Source: an uncultured Prevotellaceae bacterium (GTDB taxonomy: Bacteria; Bacteroidota; Bacteroidia; Bacteroidales; Muribaculaceae). From it: DNA of 36,844 nt. Numbering within the stretch: the first letter of the stretch is position 1; each line of letters starts with the position of its first letter. The notes beneath the pieces are model-generated. The model did no database searches. It saw only the letters and a list, made by a program, of their open reading frames with translations, and had not been told where the DNA came from. Location: contig ONYP01000032.1 of NCBI GenBank assembly GCA_900322135.1, forward strand, positions 1 to 36,844, in the 5' to 3' direction. Positions 18,801-27,340 of this stretch are shown one piece after another. The position numbers were made by a program, and so were the translations under genes.

Positions 18801-21434
18801 TTCACTAATTCCAGGAACACAGGCACCGCCGCCAATGTGAATACCAAACAGGGCGGGATGACCAGTACTGCGGCATACTGGATAGGCAAACAACTCGCCA
18901 TCCCCGAGAGCACCATCGCCGAACTGCCCTACCTGTACCTCTACAACCAGCAGTTGTTCAGCATGGCAATGCGTTACGACAGAGGCGAGCGCGTGCTCTA
19001 CAAGTCGGCAGCTGCCGGCGCACCCATGCAAGAAGATGATGAGTTTGCGACCAGTGATGCGATGTTGTCGGAGGTTGTCGTTACGGGTTATCAAAATGCC
19101 ACCAAGGGGCTCGCCATTGCTGATGTTTCACGAGGCGGTGCCGCGGTCAACGAGAAGAACCTGGACAAGGTCCCCCTGCGCGAGAACGATGTCAAGACCG
19201 CCCTGTGGCTGCCGATGCTCACCAGCGACGACAACGGAGTGATCAACCTGGAGTTTGAGGTGCCCAACTTCAACACCACATGGATTACCCAGGCCATGGC
19301 TTGGGACAAGAAGATGCACGGCAACACCTGGATGGCCGATGTGCTGACCCAAAAGCCGCTGATGGTGAAGTCCAACATGCCGCGCTTCCTGCGCCAGGGC
19401 GACAAGGCTCGACTCGCCGCCATGGTGCAGAACGCCACCGACGAGGCCGCCGCCTGTGACGCCGTCATCGAACTGTTCGACCCGCGCACGGGCAGCATCT
19501 ACACCACCAGCAAGTTCAACCTGCAACTCGACCCGAAGGGCAGCCAGGCCGTCAACATCGACTGGATTGTGCCCGACACCATCGCCTTTGTGGGCTTCCG
19601 CATCAAGGCCGCCAACGGGCGCTACGGCGACGGCGAGCAGGTGATGATACCCGTGCTGACGACCATCTCGCCCGTCATTGAGACCGAGCCCTTCTACATC
19701 GAAGCGGCACAGGGACACTACGAGCAACCGCTGCCCGACTTCCCTGCCGACGCCCGCGTGACCCTCGAATACTGCGACAACCCCATCTGGTACTGCGTGC
19801 TGGCGTTGCCCACCATCTTCAACGACGAGTACCACATTGCCACCCAGGCGGCCCACAGCCTGTTTGCCCTGCAGGTGGCACAAGGCGTTGCCAAGGACCA
19901 GCCCCAGATCAAGGAGGCCGTCACCTATTGGAAGGAACATGAGGAAGACAGCACCCTCGTGTCGATGCTCCAGAAAAACCAAGACCTGAAGATCGGCACC
20001 CTGCTGGCTTCGCCCTGGATGCGCGATGCCGACCGCCAGACGCTGCGGATGTCGAAGTTGAACGAACTGTTCGACGAGGCCATTGCCCAGAAAGAATACG
20101 AGAAAATCATCTCCAGCCTGCAGTCGCTGCAGATGAGCGACGGCGGCTTCACCTGGTTCCTGTATCCGCAGTGCGAGTCCAGTTACTGGACTACCGGCAC
20201 CGTGCTCGAACTGCTCGGCGACATCAAGCACCTGGGCTATCTGCCCGACGATAGCCGCTTGACCGAGATGATCGACCGCGCCCTCAAGTACTATGACAAT
20301 GAGAGCGTGCGCCTGCTCAACGAGTACAAGAAGTATGACAAGAACCCGTACGACAACTTCACCGGTTATGCTTATATCCGTTCCCTCTACCCCGAGGTGA
20401 AGCAGTCCAAGGCCAGCGCCGACCTGAAGGCCAAGACACTCAAGTTCATGGACAAGAACTGGAAAAAGGGCATTACCCTGAATGAGAAGGGCTTCTATGC
20501 CATGACGCTCTACCGCAACGGTTACAAGAAGACCGCCGCCAGCATCGTCGAGAGCATCCGCCAGTTCGCCATGGTCAAGCCCAACCTGGGCATGTATTGG
20601 GACAACCTGCAGGCCGGCTACGGCTGGTGGGAACTGGACAAGGTGGCCTACACCTGCACCATCCTGCGCGCCATGAGCGAGGTGGATCCCCGCCAGCAGG
20701 AGATTGACCAGGTGCGCAAGTGGATGCTGCTGATGAAGCAGAGCAACGACTGGGGCAGTTACAGCCTCGCCGCCGATGCCGTCCACAGCATCCTAAGCAC
20801 CGGCAGCCAGTGGCTCGACCGCGGCACCACGCCGACGATCACCGTTGCCGGCCAGCCCGTCAACCTCGACAAGATGGCACAGTGGCTGGGCTACTTCCGC
20901 ACCACGCTCGATGCCACCACCACGGGCAGCGTCGTCATCGACCGCACCGGCAAGGGTCCCGCCTGGGGCGCCATCTACAGCCAGTTCAAGGCCCCGATGA
21001 CGCAAATCAAGGAGAAGGCCATCGACGAGGTATCCATCAGCAAGGAGTATTATGTGTACGCCCAGGACGGCACGCTGCACCAGGCCACCTCGTTCAATGT
21101 GGGCGACAAGGTCAAGGTGCGCGTCATCATCAAGTTGAACAAGGACATGGACTATGTGACCTTGACCGACGAGCGCGCTGCCTGCTTCGAGCCGGTTGAC
21201 CAACTGTCGGGCTACCGCAGCGAGGACCGCACCTGGTTCTACCTCGAGACCAAGGACAGCCAGACCAACGCCTTCTTCAACCGTCTTGACAAGGGCACCC
21301 ACATCATCGGATACGATGTCTGGGTCACCAATCCCGGTGAATTCACCTCGGGCATAGCCACCATCCAGTGCCAGTATGCCCCGCAGTTGAGTGCCCACAG
21401 CGCCGGCAAGGCCATCACGGTCCAGGAAAAATAA
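15819..21434 (+). CDS. Large alpha-2-macroglobulin-family envelope protein without thioester
   Basis: This 1871-residue exported protein starts at ATG 15819 (MKNRIIHLIYIALLVMAFPF, Sec signal, no lipobox); an in-frame GTG two codons upstream is less likely. Residues about 25-290 are helical and Bacteroidota-specific. Macroglobulin (MG) domains follow: near 410-490 (VCAVNSKTGKPLPGVNITYY) and 505-600 (VYRPGETVQWAATVMAIADY). The A2M core is at about 1125-1170 (LPMLTSDDNGVINLEF; WITQAMAWD). An alpha-solenoid domain lies at about 1320-1650 and a C-terminal beta domain closes the protein. Where thioester A2Ms have CxEQ, this one reads EYHIATQ, so the reactive Cys is missing. At residues about 1083-1092 it carries LSEVVVTGYQ, a TonB-box-like motif. 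Such proteins are thought to act as envelope protease traps or scaffolds; here covalent trapping should be impossible. Confidence 0.9.
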   Translation: MKNRIIHLIYIALLVMAFPFHTSGSEKEIDFNFPQDVSKTALADLDKALKSGDGQMTVDALVRYSIAQSGISQDNMPDIVERIEKVIAKEKQPHIKSLLYYFEALVYKGYRDRFARWRDRNNPVGEEPTDVSEWDRKQFDQKILSLVQQSMTDREALKQVAVTSLPGIIRCNQLGATYVPTLNEFMLIKNMELVGGIDDVWPIFSTMREQWLEDTRDNTPAHIYAMSVTGNYLSKEEFEKYLGSEYCALLLDRTSFDNDKDKYKVLQDYVKRFPNSMFTPQVKNKITELERKEAQIRFPEVCQSSDSIPVEVKSRNTNSFTINIYRLPDGISYEEAYGTKVSTLKLERQHTVKVQGIVPFNEETKVTLPPLPYGMYVLDAANLDGQTATATSSQAVNHYNLLRVTDISLMTVSHLDGNDRVCAVNSKTGKPLPGVNITYYIGPARNSVKGPVGTTDSNGMVYLPETFVYKGENRPFNGILLFASKGDDKSALPINYGQMRDNHWEGTYGEIYTDLGVYRPGETVQWAATVMAIADYNRVPAANAETEVIFSDQNREPIDTVTARTDEFGRIEGSFVVPKDRMNGRFLITMKSTFGRREHTAYKTVNVSEYKTPTFEVTFPDARHSYVAGQPVKVTGKAETYSGMPVANATVRLSLVQKRWSWWWRNADTSGEHLLDTTVVTDGQGMFTFSYDPELFSENRAGNSRHWACYNYVVAATITTDAGETQEASTSFIVGTRRGIEMGSVNKDTYLNDKPIKLPLKYNTTDETNTSAWCTWEVIPEGGQEAAKTGNLNTDDPTIDLTDLPSGKYRLKIHIIDAEPGEEEVDVERDITIYRKKDKVPPVKDNPLWISPLEQNVDKNNVGHITIGVSTPKAYIYYIASTADRVIGEGWLNYDKGLHDFSVRLPKEAGADVVVQFITFYNNKCRSEAVKLINPYEPEALKITATSFRDKLTPGDTEHWTFTLTDQNGKPLRGAMLLDMYDKAIESITGNKWTFTNSRNTGTAANVNTKQGGMTSTAAYWIGKQLAIPESTIAELPYLYLYNQQLFSMAMRYDRGERVLYKSAAAGAPMQEDDEFATSDAMLSEVVVTGYQNATKGLAIADVSRGGAAVNEKNLDKVPLRENDVKTALWLPMLTSDDNGVINLEFEVPNFNTTWITQAMAWDKKMHGNTWMADVLTQKPLMVKSNMPRFLRQGDKARLAAMVQNATDEAAACDAVIELFDPRTGSIYTTSKFNLQLDPKGSQAVNIDWIVPDTIAFVGFRIKAANGRYGDGEQVMIPVLTTISPVIETEPFYIEAAQGHYEQPLPDFPADARVTLEYCDNPIWYCVLALPTIFNDEYHIATQAAHSLFALQVAQGVAKDQPQIKEAVTYWKEHEEDSTLVSMLQKNQDLKIGTLLASPWMRDADRQTLRMSKLNELFDEAIAQKEYEKIISSLQSLQMSDGGFTWFLYPQCESSYWTTGTVLELLGDIKHLGYLPDDSRLTEMIDRALKYYDNESVRLLNEYKKYDKNPYDNFTGYAYIRSLYPEVKQSKASADLKAKTLKFMDKNWKKGITLNEKGFYAMTLYRNGYKKTAASIVESIRQFAMVKPNLGMYWDNLQAGYGWWELDKVAYTCTILRAMSEVDPRQQEIDQVRKWMLLMKQSNDWGSYSLAADAVHSILSTGSQWLDRGTTPTITVAGQPVNLDKMAQWLGYFRTTLDATTTGSVVIDRTGKGPAWGAIYSQFKAPMTQIKEKAIDEVSISKEYYVYAQDGTLHQATSFNVGDKVKVRVIIKLNKDMDYVTLTDERAACFEPVDQLSGYRSEDRTWFYLETKDSQTNAFFNRLDKGTHIIGYDVWVTNPGEFTSGIATIQCQYAPQLSAHSAGKAITVQEK

Positions 21435-21496
21435 TCCGGCAGCTTAATACACCCAAGCAAAAAATTGCTGGATTTTTCCAAATTATCAGAAATTGT

Positions 21497-21548
21497 GACT
21501 TGTAAAAATATTATGCTGATTTTCAGTTCATTAATATTTTTACAGGTC
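21497..21548. repeat. 17-bp inverted repeat (hairpin) after the macroglobulin gene
   Basis: GACTTGTAAAAATATTA (21497-21513) pairs with TAATATTTTTACAGGTC (21532-21548) with one wobble, around an 18-nt loop that itself contains CTGA...TCAG. ATTTTTTG follows. It may terminate the upstream transcript or be part of a structured RNA. Confidence 0.7.
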
Positions 21549-21559
21549 ATTTTTTGAAA

Positions 21560-21618
21560 AGTATTAGGTTAAAAAAACAACAATTCATGCAAATGAAAAC
21601 TTGAATTTTCCTAATACT
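21560..21618. repeat. Nested inverted repeat
   Basis: AGTATTAGG (21560-21568) pairs perfectly with CCTAATACT (21610-21618), and inside it AATTCA (21582-21587) pairs with TGAATT (21602-21607). It begins only 11 nt after the previous hairpin. Confidence 0.6.
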
Positions 21619-21849
21619 AATATGGACATCGGTAGTAATTTTGTGTCGCAAATAGCAGTTCTCCAAATTTTTTTATTACTTCATACTTGAGATATACGAT
21701 ATATATAATATTCGAAATTATTAAAGTGTTTGAAACGAAATATAGAAAAATCTTTTGATGGTAGTTAATGTTGATTAAATGATTATTAAAGCCCTACCTT
21801 GAATTCTAATCCTGAAAACTTAACGCAAGCAATAAAAACATGAGAATTA

Positions 21850-21882
21850 ACGGTGCCCGCGCGAGCTGGCGCCGTTTTTTTT
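21850..21882 (+). terminator. Intrinsic terminator just upstream of pfkA
   Basis: ACGGTGCC (21850-21857) pairs with GGCGCCGT (21868-21875) with one wobble, followed by eight T. The end of the T-run (TTTG at 21880-21883) also forms the likely -33 element of the pfkA promoter. Confidence 0.8.
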
Positions 21883-21913
21883 GTTGCGTAATCAAGAAAA
21901 AGCACTATCTTTG
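21880..21913 (+). promoter_or_regulatory. pfkA promoter
   Basis: TTTG (21880-21883) is followed after 22 nt by TATCTTTG (21906-21913). The predicted start near 21919 gives a leader of about 25 nt. Confidence 0.75.
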
Positions 21914-21943
21914 CAACAAAAAGTAACCAAAACGGTATCCATT

Positions 21944-22924
21944 ATGGCAACAATCAAGACAATCGGCCTGCTGACCTCGGGCGGCGACGCCCCCGGCATG
22001 AACGCCGCGATACGCGCGGTGACCCGTGCGGCCATTTACAACGGATTTAAGGTAAAAGGCATCTACCGTGGCTATAAAGGCCTGGTAGAAAACGAAATCG
22101 TGGATTTCAAGACCCAGAATGTATCCAATATCATCCATCACGGCGGCACCATCCTCAAGACGGCGCGCTGCAAGGAGTTCAAGACTGTCGAGGGCCGCAA
22201 ACAGGCGTGGGAGAACATCCAGAAACACGGTATCGATGCCCTGGTGGTCATCGGCGGTGACGGCTCCCTGAGCGGAGCACGCCAGTTTGCCAGCGAGTAT
22301 GACTTCCCTATCGTGGGTCTGCCGGGCACCATCGACAACGACCTGAGCGGCACCGACCATACCATCGGCTATGACACGGCCCTGAACACCATCATGTGGT
22401 GCGTGGACCGCATCCGCGACACCGCCAGCAGCCACGAGCGCCTGTTCTTTATCGAGGTCATGGGCCGCGAATCAGGCTTTCTTGCCCTGAACGGAGCCAT
22501 CGCCACGGGTGCCGAGGCCGCCATTATCCCCGAGATCTCGACCGAGGTGGACCAGTTGGCCGAACTGATTGAGAACGGTTTCCGCAAGAGCAAAAACTCA
22601 TCGATCGTGCTGGTGGCCGAGAGTCCTGTCACCGGCGGCGCCATGGGCCTGGCCGAACGCGTGCGCAAGGAATACCCGCAGTATGATGTGCGTGTGACCA
22701 TCCTGGGCCATCTGCAACGCGGCGGCTCCCCCACGGCCATGGACCGCATCCTGGCCTCACGCATGGGCGCTGCGGCCATCGACGCGCTTCTCGAAGGTCA
22801 ACGCAACATCATGATTGGCGACGACGACGAGAAAATCGTATATGTGCCTTTCTCTAAGGCCATCCGCCGCGATAAACCCATCGACCGCGACCTGCTCGAC
22901 ACGCTACACAAATTGTCGCTCTGA
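21944..22924 (+). CDS. pfkA: ATP-dependent 6-phosphofructokinase
   Basis: This enzyme phosphorylates fructose 6-phosphate to the 1,6-bisphosphate in glycolysis. It has 326 residues from ATG 21944 ([20 protein letters not shown]); the frame is open 63 nt upstream but that stretch contains the promoter. GGDGS near residue 103, with Gly rather than Asp at the discriminating position, indicates ATP rather than pyrophosphate as donor. The catalytic PGTIDND lies at about 126-132. MGRESG and [16 protein letters not shown] (substrate and effector regions) are present. In many Bacteroidales pfkA follows rnc in the acpP-fabF-rnc cluster; here it lies about 8 kb away from that cluster as an independent unit. 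Confidence 0.97.
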   Translation: MATIKTIGLLTSGGDAPGMNAAIRAVTRAAIYNGFKVKGIYRGYKGLVENEIVDFKTQNVSNIIHHGGTILKTARCKEFKTVEGRKQAWENIQKHGIDALVVIGGDGSLSGARQFASEYDFPIVGLPGTIDNDLSGTDHTIGYDTALNTIMWCVDRIRDTASSHERLFFIEVMGRESGFLALNGAIATGAEAAIIPEISTEVDQLAELIENGFRKSKNSSIVLVAESPVTGGAMGLAERVRKEYPQYDVRVTILGHLQRGGSPTAMDRILASRMGAAAIDALLEGQRNIMIGDDDEKIVYVPFSKAIRRDKPIDRDLLDTLHKLSL

Positions 22925-22954
22925 CAACATCGCCACGACACTGCAACAACAACA

Positions 22955-22990
22955 CAACCCGTTGACAATAATTGGATTGTCAACGGGTTG
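22955..22990. terminator. Bidirectional hairpin between pfkA and the DUF805 gene
   Basis: CAACCCGTTGACAAT (22955-22969) pairs perfectly with ATTGTCAACGGGTTG (22976-22990): a 15-bp stem with a 6-nt loop between convergent genes. There is no long T-run on either side. Confidence 0.75.
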
Positions 22991-23012
22991 CTGTATGAAT
23001 ACTTTATCTGAA

Positions 23013-23660
23013 TTACTGGTACTTGGGCGAGGGCCCGTACTTGTTCTCCTCGGGCTTGCTGTCAAGCAGCGTGAACACAAAGATGACAATACTCAACACT
23101 ACACCTACCAGATAGAACAATGTCAGGCCAAGGAAAAATCCCCAATTCATGTTCTCAAACGAGTCTTCAATATCAAACATATTGAAAAGCAGATAGAAAG
23201 AACCAGCCAAATAAACCAAGGAACACAACAGATAAACGACTATCCACCAGCCGCTGCGTCCCGTGTCATGCAGGCGCCGCGTTTGGGCGGCATAAACAGG
23301 CACCATCAACAGCATCACTGGGCTGAAAGCCAGCAAATACTTCGGTAAAAACCAACGGAATATCTCATTATCATCGCTCAGATCGATGCTGGCATCTTTC
23401 AGCATATAGACCACGATGGCACAAGCGGCAATAGACCAGATTAACGAAATGATGAACACCGACAGATAACCCCACCAGTACTCGCTGCGACGGGCACGGC
23501 CGGTGAAATCCAGGCTCTTTTTCCAGAAGATTTTGTTGGCCTCGCCAAATCCGAGGGTCGGGCGTGCCTGTGGACGAGGCTGATACTGCGGCTGATACTG
23601 TGGTTGCGGCCCCTGTGGCTGTCCATAAACAGGGGGTTGCGGTTGTTGATTCTGTTCCAT
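23013..23660 (-). CDS. DUF805 integral membrane protein
   Basis: This 215-residue protein starts at ATG 23660 (MEQNQQPQPPVYGQPQGPQP); the 23 codons upstream in frame overlap the promoter region and are rejected. Residues 1-45 are a Pro/Gln/Tyr-rich cytoplasmic tail. The DUF805 body follows with FTGRARRSEYWWG, about four transmembrane helices, the conserved loop RRLHDTGRSGWW and the closing KYGPSP. The function of DUF805 is unknown. A -7-like TATTTTTG lies on the minus strand at 23697-23704, without a good -33. Confidence 0.92.
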   Translation of the reverse strand: MEQNQQPQPPVYGQPQGPQPQYQPQYQPRPQARPTLGFGEANKIFWKKSLDFTGRARRSEYWWGYLSVFIISLIWSIAACAIVVYMLKDASIDLSDDNEIFRWFLPKYLLAFSPVMLLMVPVYAAQTRRLHDTGRSGWWIVVYLLCSLVYLAGSFYLLFNMFDIEDSFENMNWGFFLGLTLFYLVGVVLSIVIFVFTLLDSKPEENKYGPSPKYQ

Positions 23661-23737
23661 AACTATAAGAATTAAACGGTTACTATTCTCTGGCCACAAA
23701 AATAAGTTTTTTTTTCCAAATGAAGGCATTCTTTTTG

Positions 23738-23745
23738 TAATTTTG
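23738..23745 (+). promoter_or_regulatory. -7 box of menA
   Basis: TAATTTTG lies at 23738-23745, 22 nt before the menA ATG. No convincing -33 TTTG was found upstream. Confidence 0.5.
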
Positions 23746-23767
23746 CAGCCGAATTTTCAGCACCGAC

Positions 23768-24679
23768 ATGAAAAAGAAAATAAAGATATGGTTGGAGTGC
23801 ATCAGGCTGCGCACATTACCCGTGTCGTTGAGCGGAGTGGTCATTGCCATGGGCTTAGCTATATGGCAACACGAGTTCAGATGGAAGCCAGCGCTGCTGT
23901 GCGTGGTGTTTGCCTTGCTGGCACAGATAGTGTCGAACATGGCCAACGAGTACTTCGATTACCTTAAAGGCACCGACAAGCCTGGACGGGTGGGACCTCG
24001 ACGCGGGGTCACCGAGGGAGACATCAGCCCCAAGACATTGAGGAATGTCACCGCCATCCTGCTGGCACTTGCCGGAGTCGTGGGCTGTTGCCTCATTCCT
24101 TATGGCGGCTGGTGGCTGCTTCCTGCCGGCATCGTCATCGCCCTGGCGGCTCTCGCCTACAGCACCGGGCCCTACCCCTTGTCCTATCACGGCATGGGCG
24201 AACTGATGGTTTTCATCTTCTTTGGCCTGGTGCCAGTCAACCTGACCTATTATGTGATGGCGCTGCAGTTTAACCCACTGGTGATTCTTTTCTCTATCAC
24301 CATAGGTCTGCTGGGCGTCAATGTGCTGCTGGTCAACAATTATCGTGATGTGGAAGACGACCGCGAAGCCGGCAAGCGCACCTCGGTAGTCATCTTTGGC
24401 CGACAGGCCGCCTCCCTGGCCTACCTCATCAACGGCTATGCCGGCATGGGCATGCTCAGCTCCTTGTGGCTAATGATAGCCATGCAATGGAACCTGGGGA
24501 GTTCACTACCCGTGTGGACACTCATCGTGCCAGTCCTGTATCTGGTGATGCACACCGTCACCTGGTACAAACTCACCCACCGCGACGGTGCCGCCCTCAA
24601 TTCCCTCTTGGGCGAGACCGCCCGCAATATGCTCATTTTCACCCTATTGTTAACCATCATCTTTATCATATATTCTTAA
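23768..24679 (+). CDS. menA: 1,4-dihydroxy-2-naphthoate polyprenyltransferase
   Basis: MenA joins a polyprenyl chain to 1,4-dihydroxy-2-naphthoate in menaquinone synthesis at the membrane. The 303-residue UbiA-family protein has about eight to nine helices and both Asp-rich motifs: NEYFDYLKGTD at about residues 60-70 and NNYRDVEDDREAGKRT at about 190-206. It starts MKKKIKIWLECIRLRTLPVS, typical of MenA. queA begins 5 nt after its stop, so they share a transcript. Menaquinone is the expected acceptor for complex I-like or fumarate-reducing chains, which is consistent with the nuo genes nearby, but they are not in one operon. Confidence 0.93.
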   Translation: MKKKIKIWLECIRLRTLPVSLSGVVIAMGLAIWQHEFRWKPALLCVVFALLAQIVSNMANEYFDYLKGTDKPGRVGPRRGVTEGDISPKTLRNVTAILLALAGVVGCCLIPYGGWWLLPAGIVIALAALAYSTGPYPLSYHGMGELMVFIFFGLVPVNLTYYVMALQFNPLVILFSITIGLLGVNVLLVNNYRDVEDDREAGKRTSVVIFGRQAASLAYLINGYAGMGMLSSLWLMIAMQWNLGSSLPVWTLIVPVLYLVMHTVTWYKLTHRDGAALNSLLGETARNMLIFTLLLTIIFIIYS

Positions 24680-24684
24680 AGACC

Positions 24685-25920
24685 ATGGCATTGATTGACA
24701 ACATACGCTCCCTGCGTATCGCCGACTATGACTACCCGTTGCCCGACGAGCGCATCGCCAAGCACCCGTTGGCCCAACGAGAGCAGTGCAAACTCCTATA
24801 TTATAAAGGAGGACATATCGAGGAACGCCGATTCTGGGAGGTTCCCTCGCTGCTGCCTGAGCGATCCACACTCATTTATAATAATACGCGCGTGATCAAT
24901 GCACGACTAAGGTTCCGCAAGGAGACCGGCTCAACGATAGAGATCTTCTGCCTGGAGCCCGTGCTGCCACGCGACTATGAGCAGATATTCCAGACCACAG
25001 GCCATTGCGTGTGGCAATGCCTAGTGGGCAACAGCAAGCGCTGGAAACAGGGTGCGCTCACCCAGACCGTCACCATAGACGGCCATGAGGTCACACTGGC
25101 CGCCACACGCGGCGCCCAACGCGGCAACGCTTGGGAAATCGCATTTGACTGGGACGGCGGTGAGAACCGCTGCACCTTTGCCGATGTGCTCGGCGCCATC
25201 GGGGAAATCCCCATCCCGCCCTACCTGAACCGAGGCACCGAGGCCAGCGACTCGACCGACTACCAGACCGTGTACAGCCACATCGACGGCAGCGTGGCCG
25301 CTCCGACCGCAGGCCTGCACTTTACCGACGAGGTGCTGGCCGATTGTGACCGCCGTGGCATCGCCCGGCGTGAAATCACCCTGCATGTGGGTGCAGGCAC
25401 CTTTCAGCCCGTGAAGAGTGAACACATCGGGGACCACCCGATGCACTACGAATTCATCAGCGTGCCACGACGAATCATTGTGGACATCCTCAATGCTCCC
25501 GGACCGATTATCGCCGTGGGAACGACCAGCGTGCGCACCCTCGAGAGCCTGTACTACATCGGCCAGATTCTGGAAGACAGCCCCGATGCCGATGAGGAGA
25601 CCCTCACCGTCACCCAATGGATGCCATACACCACCCCCTGCGAGATTACGACCGAAAAGGCCTTGCAGAACATCGTCGATTACCTGGACCGCCATCATGC
25701 CGGCACCTATATGGGCAGCACACAACTGATGATTGCGCCGGGCTTTAAATACCGCATCGTGGACGGCATGATCACCAACTTCCATCAGCCGCAATCCACC
25801 CTGCTGTTGCTCGTGGCTGCCTTTGTAGGCAACGACCAGTGGCGCGGCATGTATGACTACGCGATGCAGCACGGCTTCCGCTTCCTGAGTTACGGCGACG
25901 CCCAACTGCTGCTCAAGTAA
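24685..25920 (+). CDS. queA: S-adenosylmethionine:tRNA ribosyltransferase-isomerase
   Basis: QueA makes epoxyqueuosine from preQ1 in the tRNA wobble position using S-adenosylmethionine. The 411-residue product starts at ATG 24685 (MALIDNIRSLRIADYDYPLP). The open frame runs 219 nt upstream inside menA but that is overlap noise. Family motifs: YDYPLPDERIAKHP, YNNTRVINARL, GAIGEIPIPPYLNR, VAAPTAGLHFTDEVL, HVGAGTFQPVKSEHIGDHPM, GTTSVRTLES and NFHQPQSTLLLLVAAFVG. The Bacteroidota form is longer than E. coli QueA (356 residues). It is the second gene of menA-queA-acyltransferase. Confidence 0.97.
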   Translation: MALIDNIRSLRIADYDYPLPDERIAKHPLAQREQCKLLYYKGGHIEERRFWEVPSLLPERSTLIYNNTRVINARLRFRKETGSTIEIFCLEPVLPRDYEQIFQTTGHCVWQCLVGNSKRWKQGALTQTVTIDGHEVTLAATRGAQRGNAWEIAFDWDGGENRCTFADVLGAIGEIPIPPYLNRGTEASDSTDYQTVYSHIDGSVAAPTAGLHFTDEVLADCDRRGIARREITLHVGAGTFQPVKSEHIGDHPMHYEFISVPRRIIVDILNAPGPIIAVGTTSVRTLESLYYIGQILEDSPDADEETLTVTQWMPYTTPCEITTEKALQNIVDYLDRHHAGTYMGSTQLMIAPGFKYRIVDGMITNFHQPQSTLLLLVAAFVGNDQWRGMYDYAMQHGFRFLSYGDAQLLLK

Positions 25921-25959
25921 CACGCCCCCCAAAAAATCCACCAACAGCCCCCACCGAGT

Positions 25960-26949
25960 ATGCAACAACCAGCGACCACCATACACAAAGGCCGACAGCG
26001 CAACGCCTCTATACAATTTCTAAGGGGTTTTGCCATCCTCTTAGTTATCGGTGCACACACTTGTCCTGAAGGAATAGCCACTATTGTGTTCCGTCCGATG
26101 CTCAACGTGAGTGTGCCGTTGTTTATCTTTCTGTCGGGCCTGTTGACCAAGGTTGACAACGATGACTGGATGGCATTTTTCAAGAAACGCATCGTCAGGG
26201 TGCTGATTCCTTACATCATCTGGACAGTCATCTATACCATCCAGATGGGCAAACTCAAGAGCCTGCCCGTCAACCTGCGCAATGGAACTTATGCCGGGCA
26301 GATGTACTACATCTTTGTGTATGTCCAACTCGTTCTGCTCACGCCGGTATTGGGCAAACTCGCAAAATCAAAATTCAGGCACCTGGTGTGGCTCATCAGT
26401 CCCATTTATCAGGTGTGCCGTCACTATATTCCCTTGCTGACAGGATGTGCCATCAGCGGTCATCTTGTCGCTATCACCACCAACATCTGCCTGGAGTTTA
26501 TCATCTATTACTATATGGGCTTGATGCTGGGCAACCACATTATGGGCAAGAACTTTTCAGTCACAAAACTGGCTATGCTATTTGCCTTGGCGCTGTTGAT
26601 GCAGATGGGCGAGGCCTATGGTTTGCTTCTCCTGGGCAACGATAACCCCGGGAACCCCGGCATTACCAACATGCTTACCAGTGTCATCTTCCTGCTGCTG
26701 GTGTATGCGTTGCTCGAGCGCGGCTCGTTTAAAAACTGCAACAGGTTCCTGGTCATGGTGGGCGACTACTCGTTTGGACTGTTCCTGTGCCACGTGCTCT
26801 TCAAGCGCCTGCTGCAGTTGACCTCGTTCTATGACTCGCTGCCGTTTGTCGTGAACTCGGCGCTGGTCTTTGCCATCAGCCTGGCCTTCTGCCTCGTGGT
26901 GGACAAGGTGTTTGGGGCCAGGGTGAGCCGCTGGCTGGGCATCAGGTAA
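25960..26949 (+). CDS. Acyltransferase-3-family integral membrane protein
   Basis: This 329-residue protein has about ten transmembrane helices. It starts MQQPATTIHKGRQRNASIQF, with the family motif NASIQFLRGFAILLVIGAH (the R-G-xAxxxV-x-x-H pattern of OafA/NodX-type O-acyltransferases, with His as the likely catalytic residue). FMSVPLFIFLSGLL-type text is seen as NVSVPLFIFLSGLLTKV. Such proteins acetylate or succinylate surface sugars, but the substrate cannot be told from sequence. It begins 39 nt after queA and is probably in the same operon. The following 227 bp contain no terminator that I can identify. Confidence 0.88.
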   Translation: MQQPATTIHKGRQRNASIQFLRGFAILLVIGAHTCPEGIATIVFRPMLNVSVPLFIFLSGLLTKVDNDDWMAFFKKRIVRVLIPYIIWTVIYTIQMGKLKSLPVNLRNGTYAGQMYYIFVYVQLVLLTPVLGKLAKSKFRHLVWLISPIYQVCRHYIPLLTGCAISGHLVAITTNICLEFIIYYYMGLMLGNHIMGKNFSVTKLAMLFALALLMQMGEAYGLLLLGNDNPGNPGITNMLTSVIFLLLVYALLERGSFKNCNRFLVMVGDYSFGLFLCHVLFKRLLQLTSFYDSLPFVVNSALVFAISLAFCLVVDKVFGARVSRWLGIR

Positions 26950-27104
26950 CCAAGGCATCGGCGATTCTCGGGGTAATCTCACACGTAAAAAAGCCCGACA
27001 AAAAGGGGTGGATTCATCTATGAAAAATGGCGATTGGTCGCAGTTTTGGCCCCAAACGGGCAGAATTGCGGCCTCTTACCGTTTATGGTGGTTAAACTCG
27101 GTCC

Positions 27105-27112
27105 TAAAGTTG
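27105..27112 (+). promoter_or_regulatory. -7-like box before the repeat-rich protein
   Basis: TAAAGTTG (27105-27112) is one base off the TAnnTTTG consensus. TTTATGG at 27082 lies 19 nt upstream and could serve as -33. The leader would be about 60 nt. Confidence 0.4.
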
Positions 27113-27340
27113 CAGTCTAAAAGACAAACGAGAGAAAATTGAAATCACTTTGTTGAACTATTAATACAACACGATTATGAAAACTTCTGTTACAAAAATC
27201 ATGATGAGCTTCGCTCTCATGGGATGCCTGATCTTCAGTGCATCGGACGCAATGGCCCAGGGCCGCAGTCGTTCTCAAGGGGGCAGCACCAGCAGCAGAA
27301 GCCAGTCGGCAGCTGTCTCACGCTCTAACACTTCAACGGC

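Larger units (their letters stand above)
21435..21943. other. Structured AT-rich gene-free region upstream of pfkA
   Basis: No open frame of credible length is seen in these 509 bp. They contain a long inverted repeat (21497-21548), a second nested inverted repeat (21560-21618), a -7-like TAATTTTG (21636-21643) without a clear -33, about 200 bp of AT-rich sequence, a good intrinsic terminator (21850-21882) and the pfkA promoter (21880-21913). A small RNA between about 21650 and 21882 is possible. Confidence 0.5.

Noticed and set aside
17112-20786. Long antisense frames (660 and 552 codons) across the macroglobulin gene
   Set aside because: Both lie opposite an unambiguous coding region, and GC-rich third positions create long antisense frames here; no start context or family motif.
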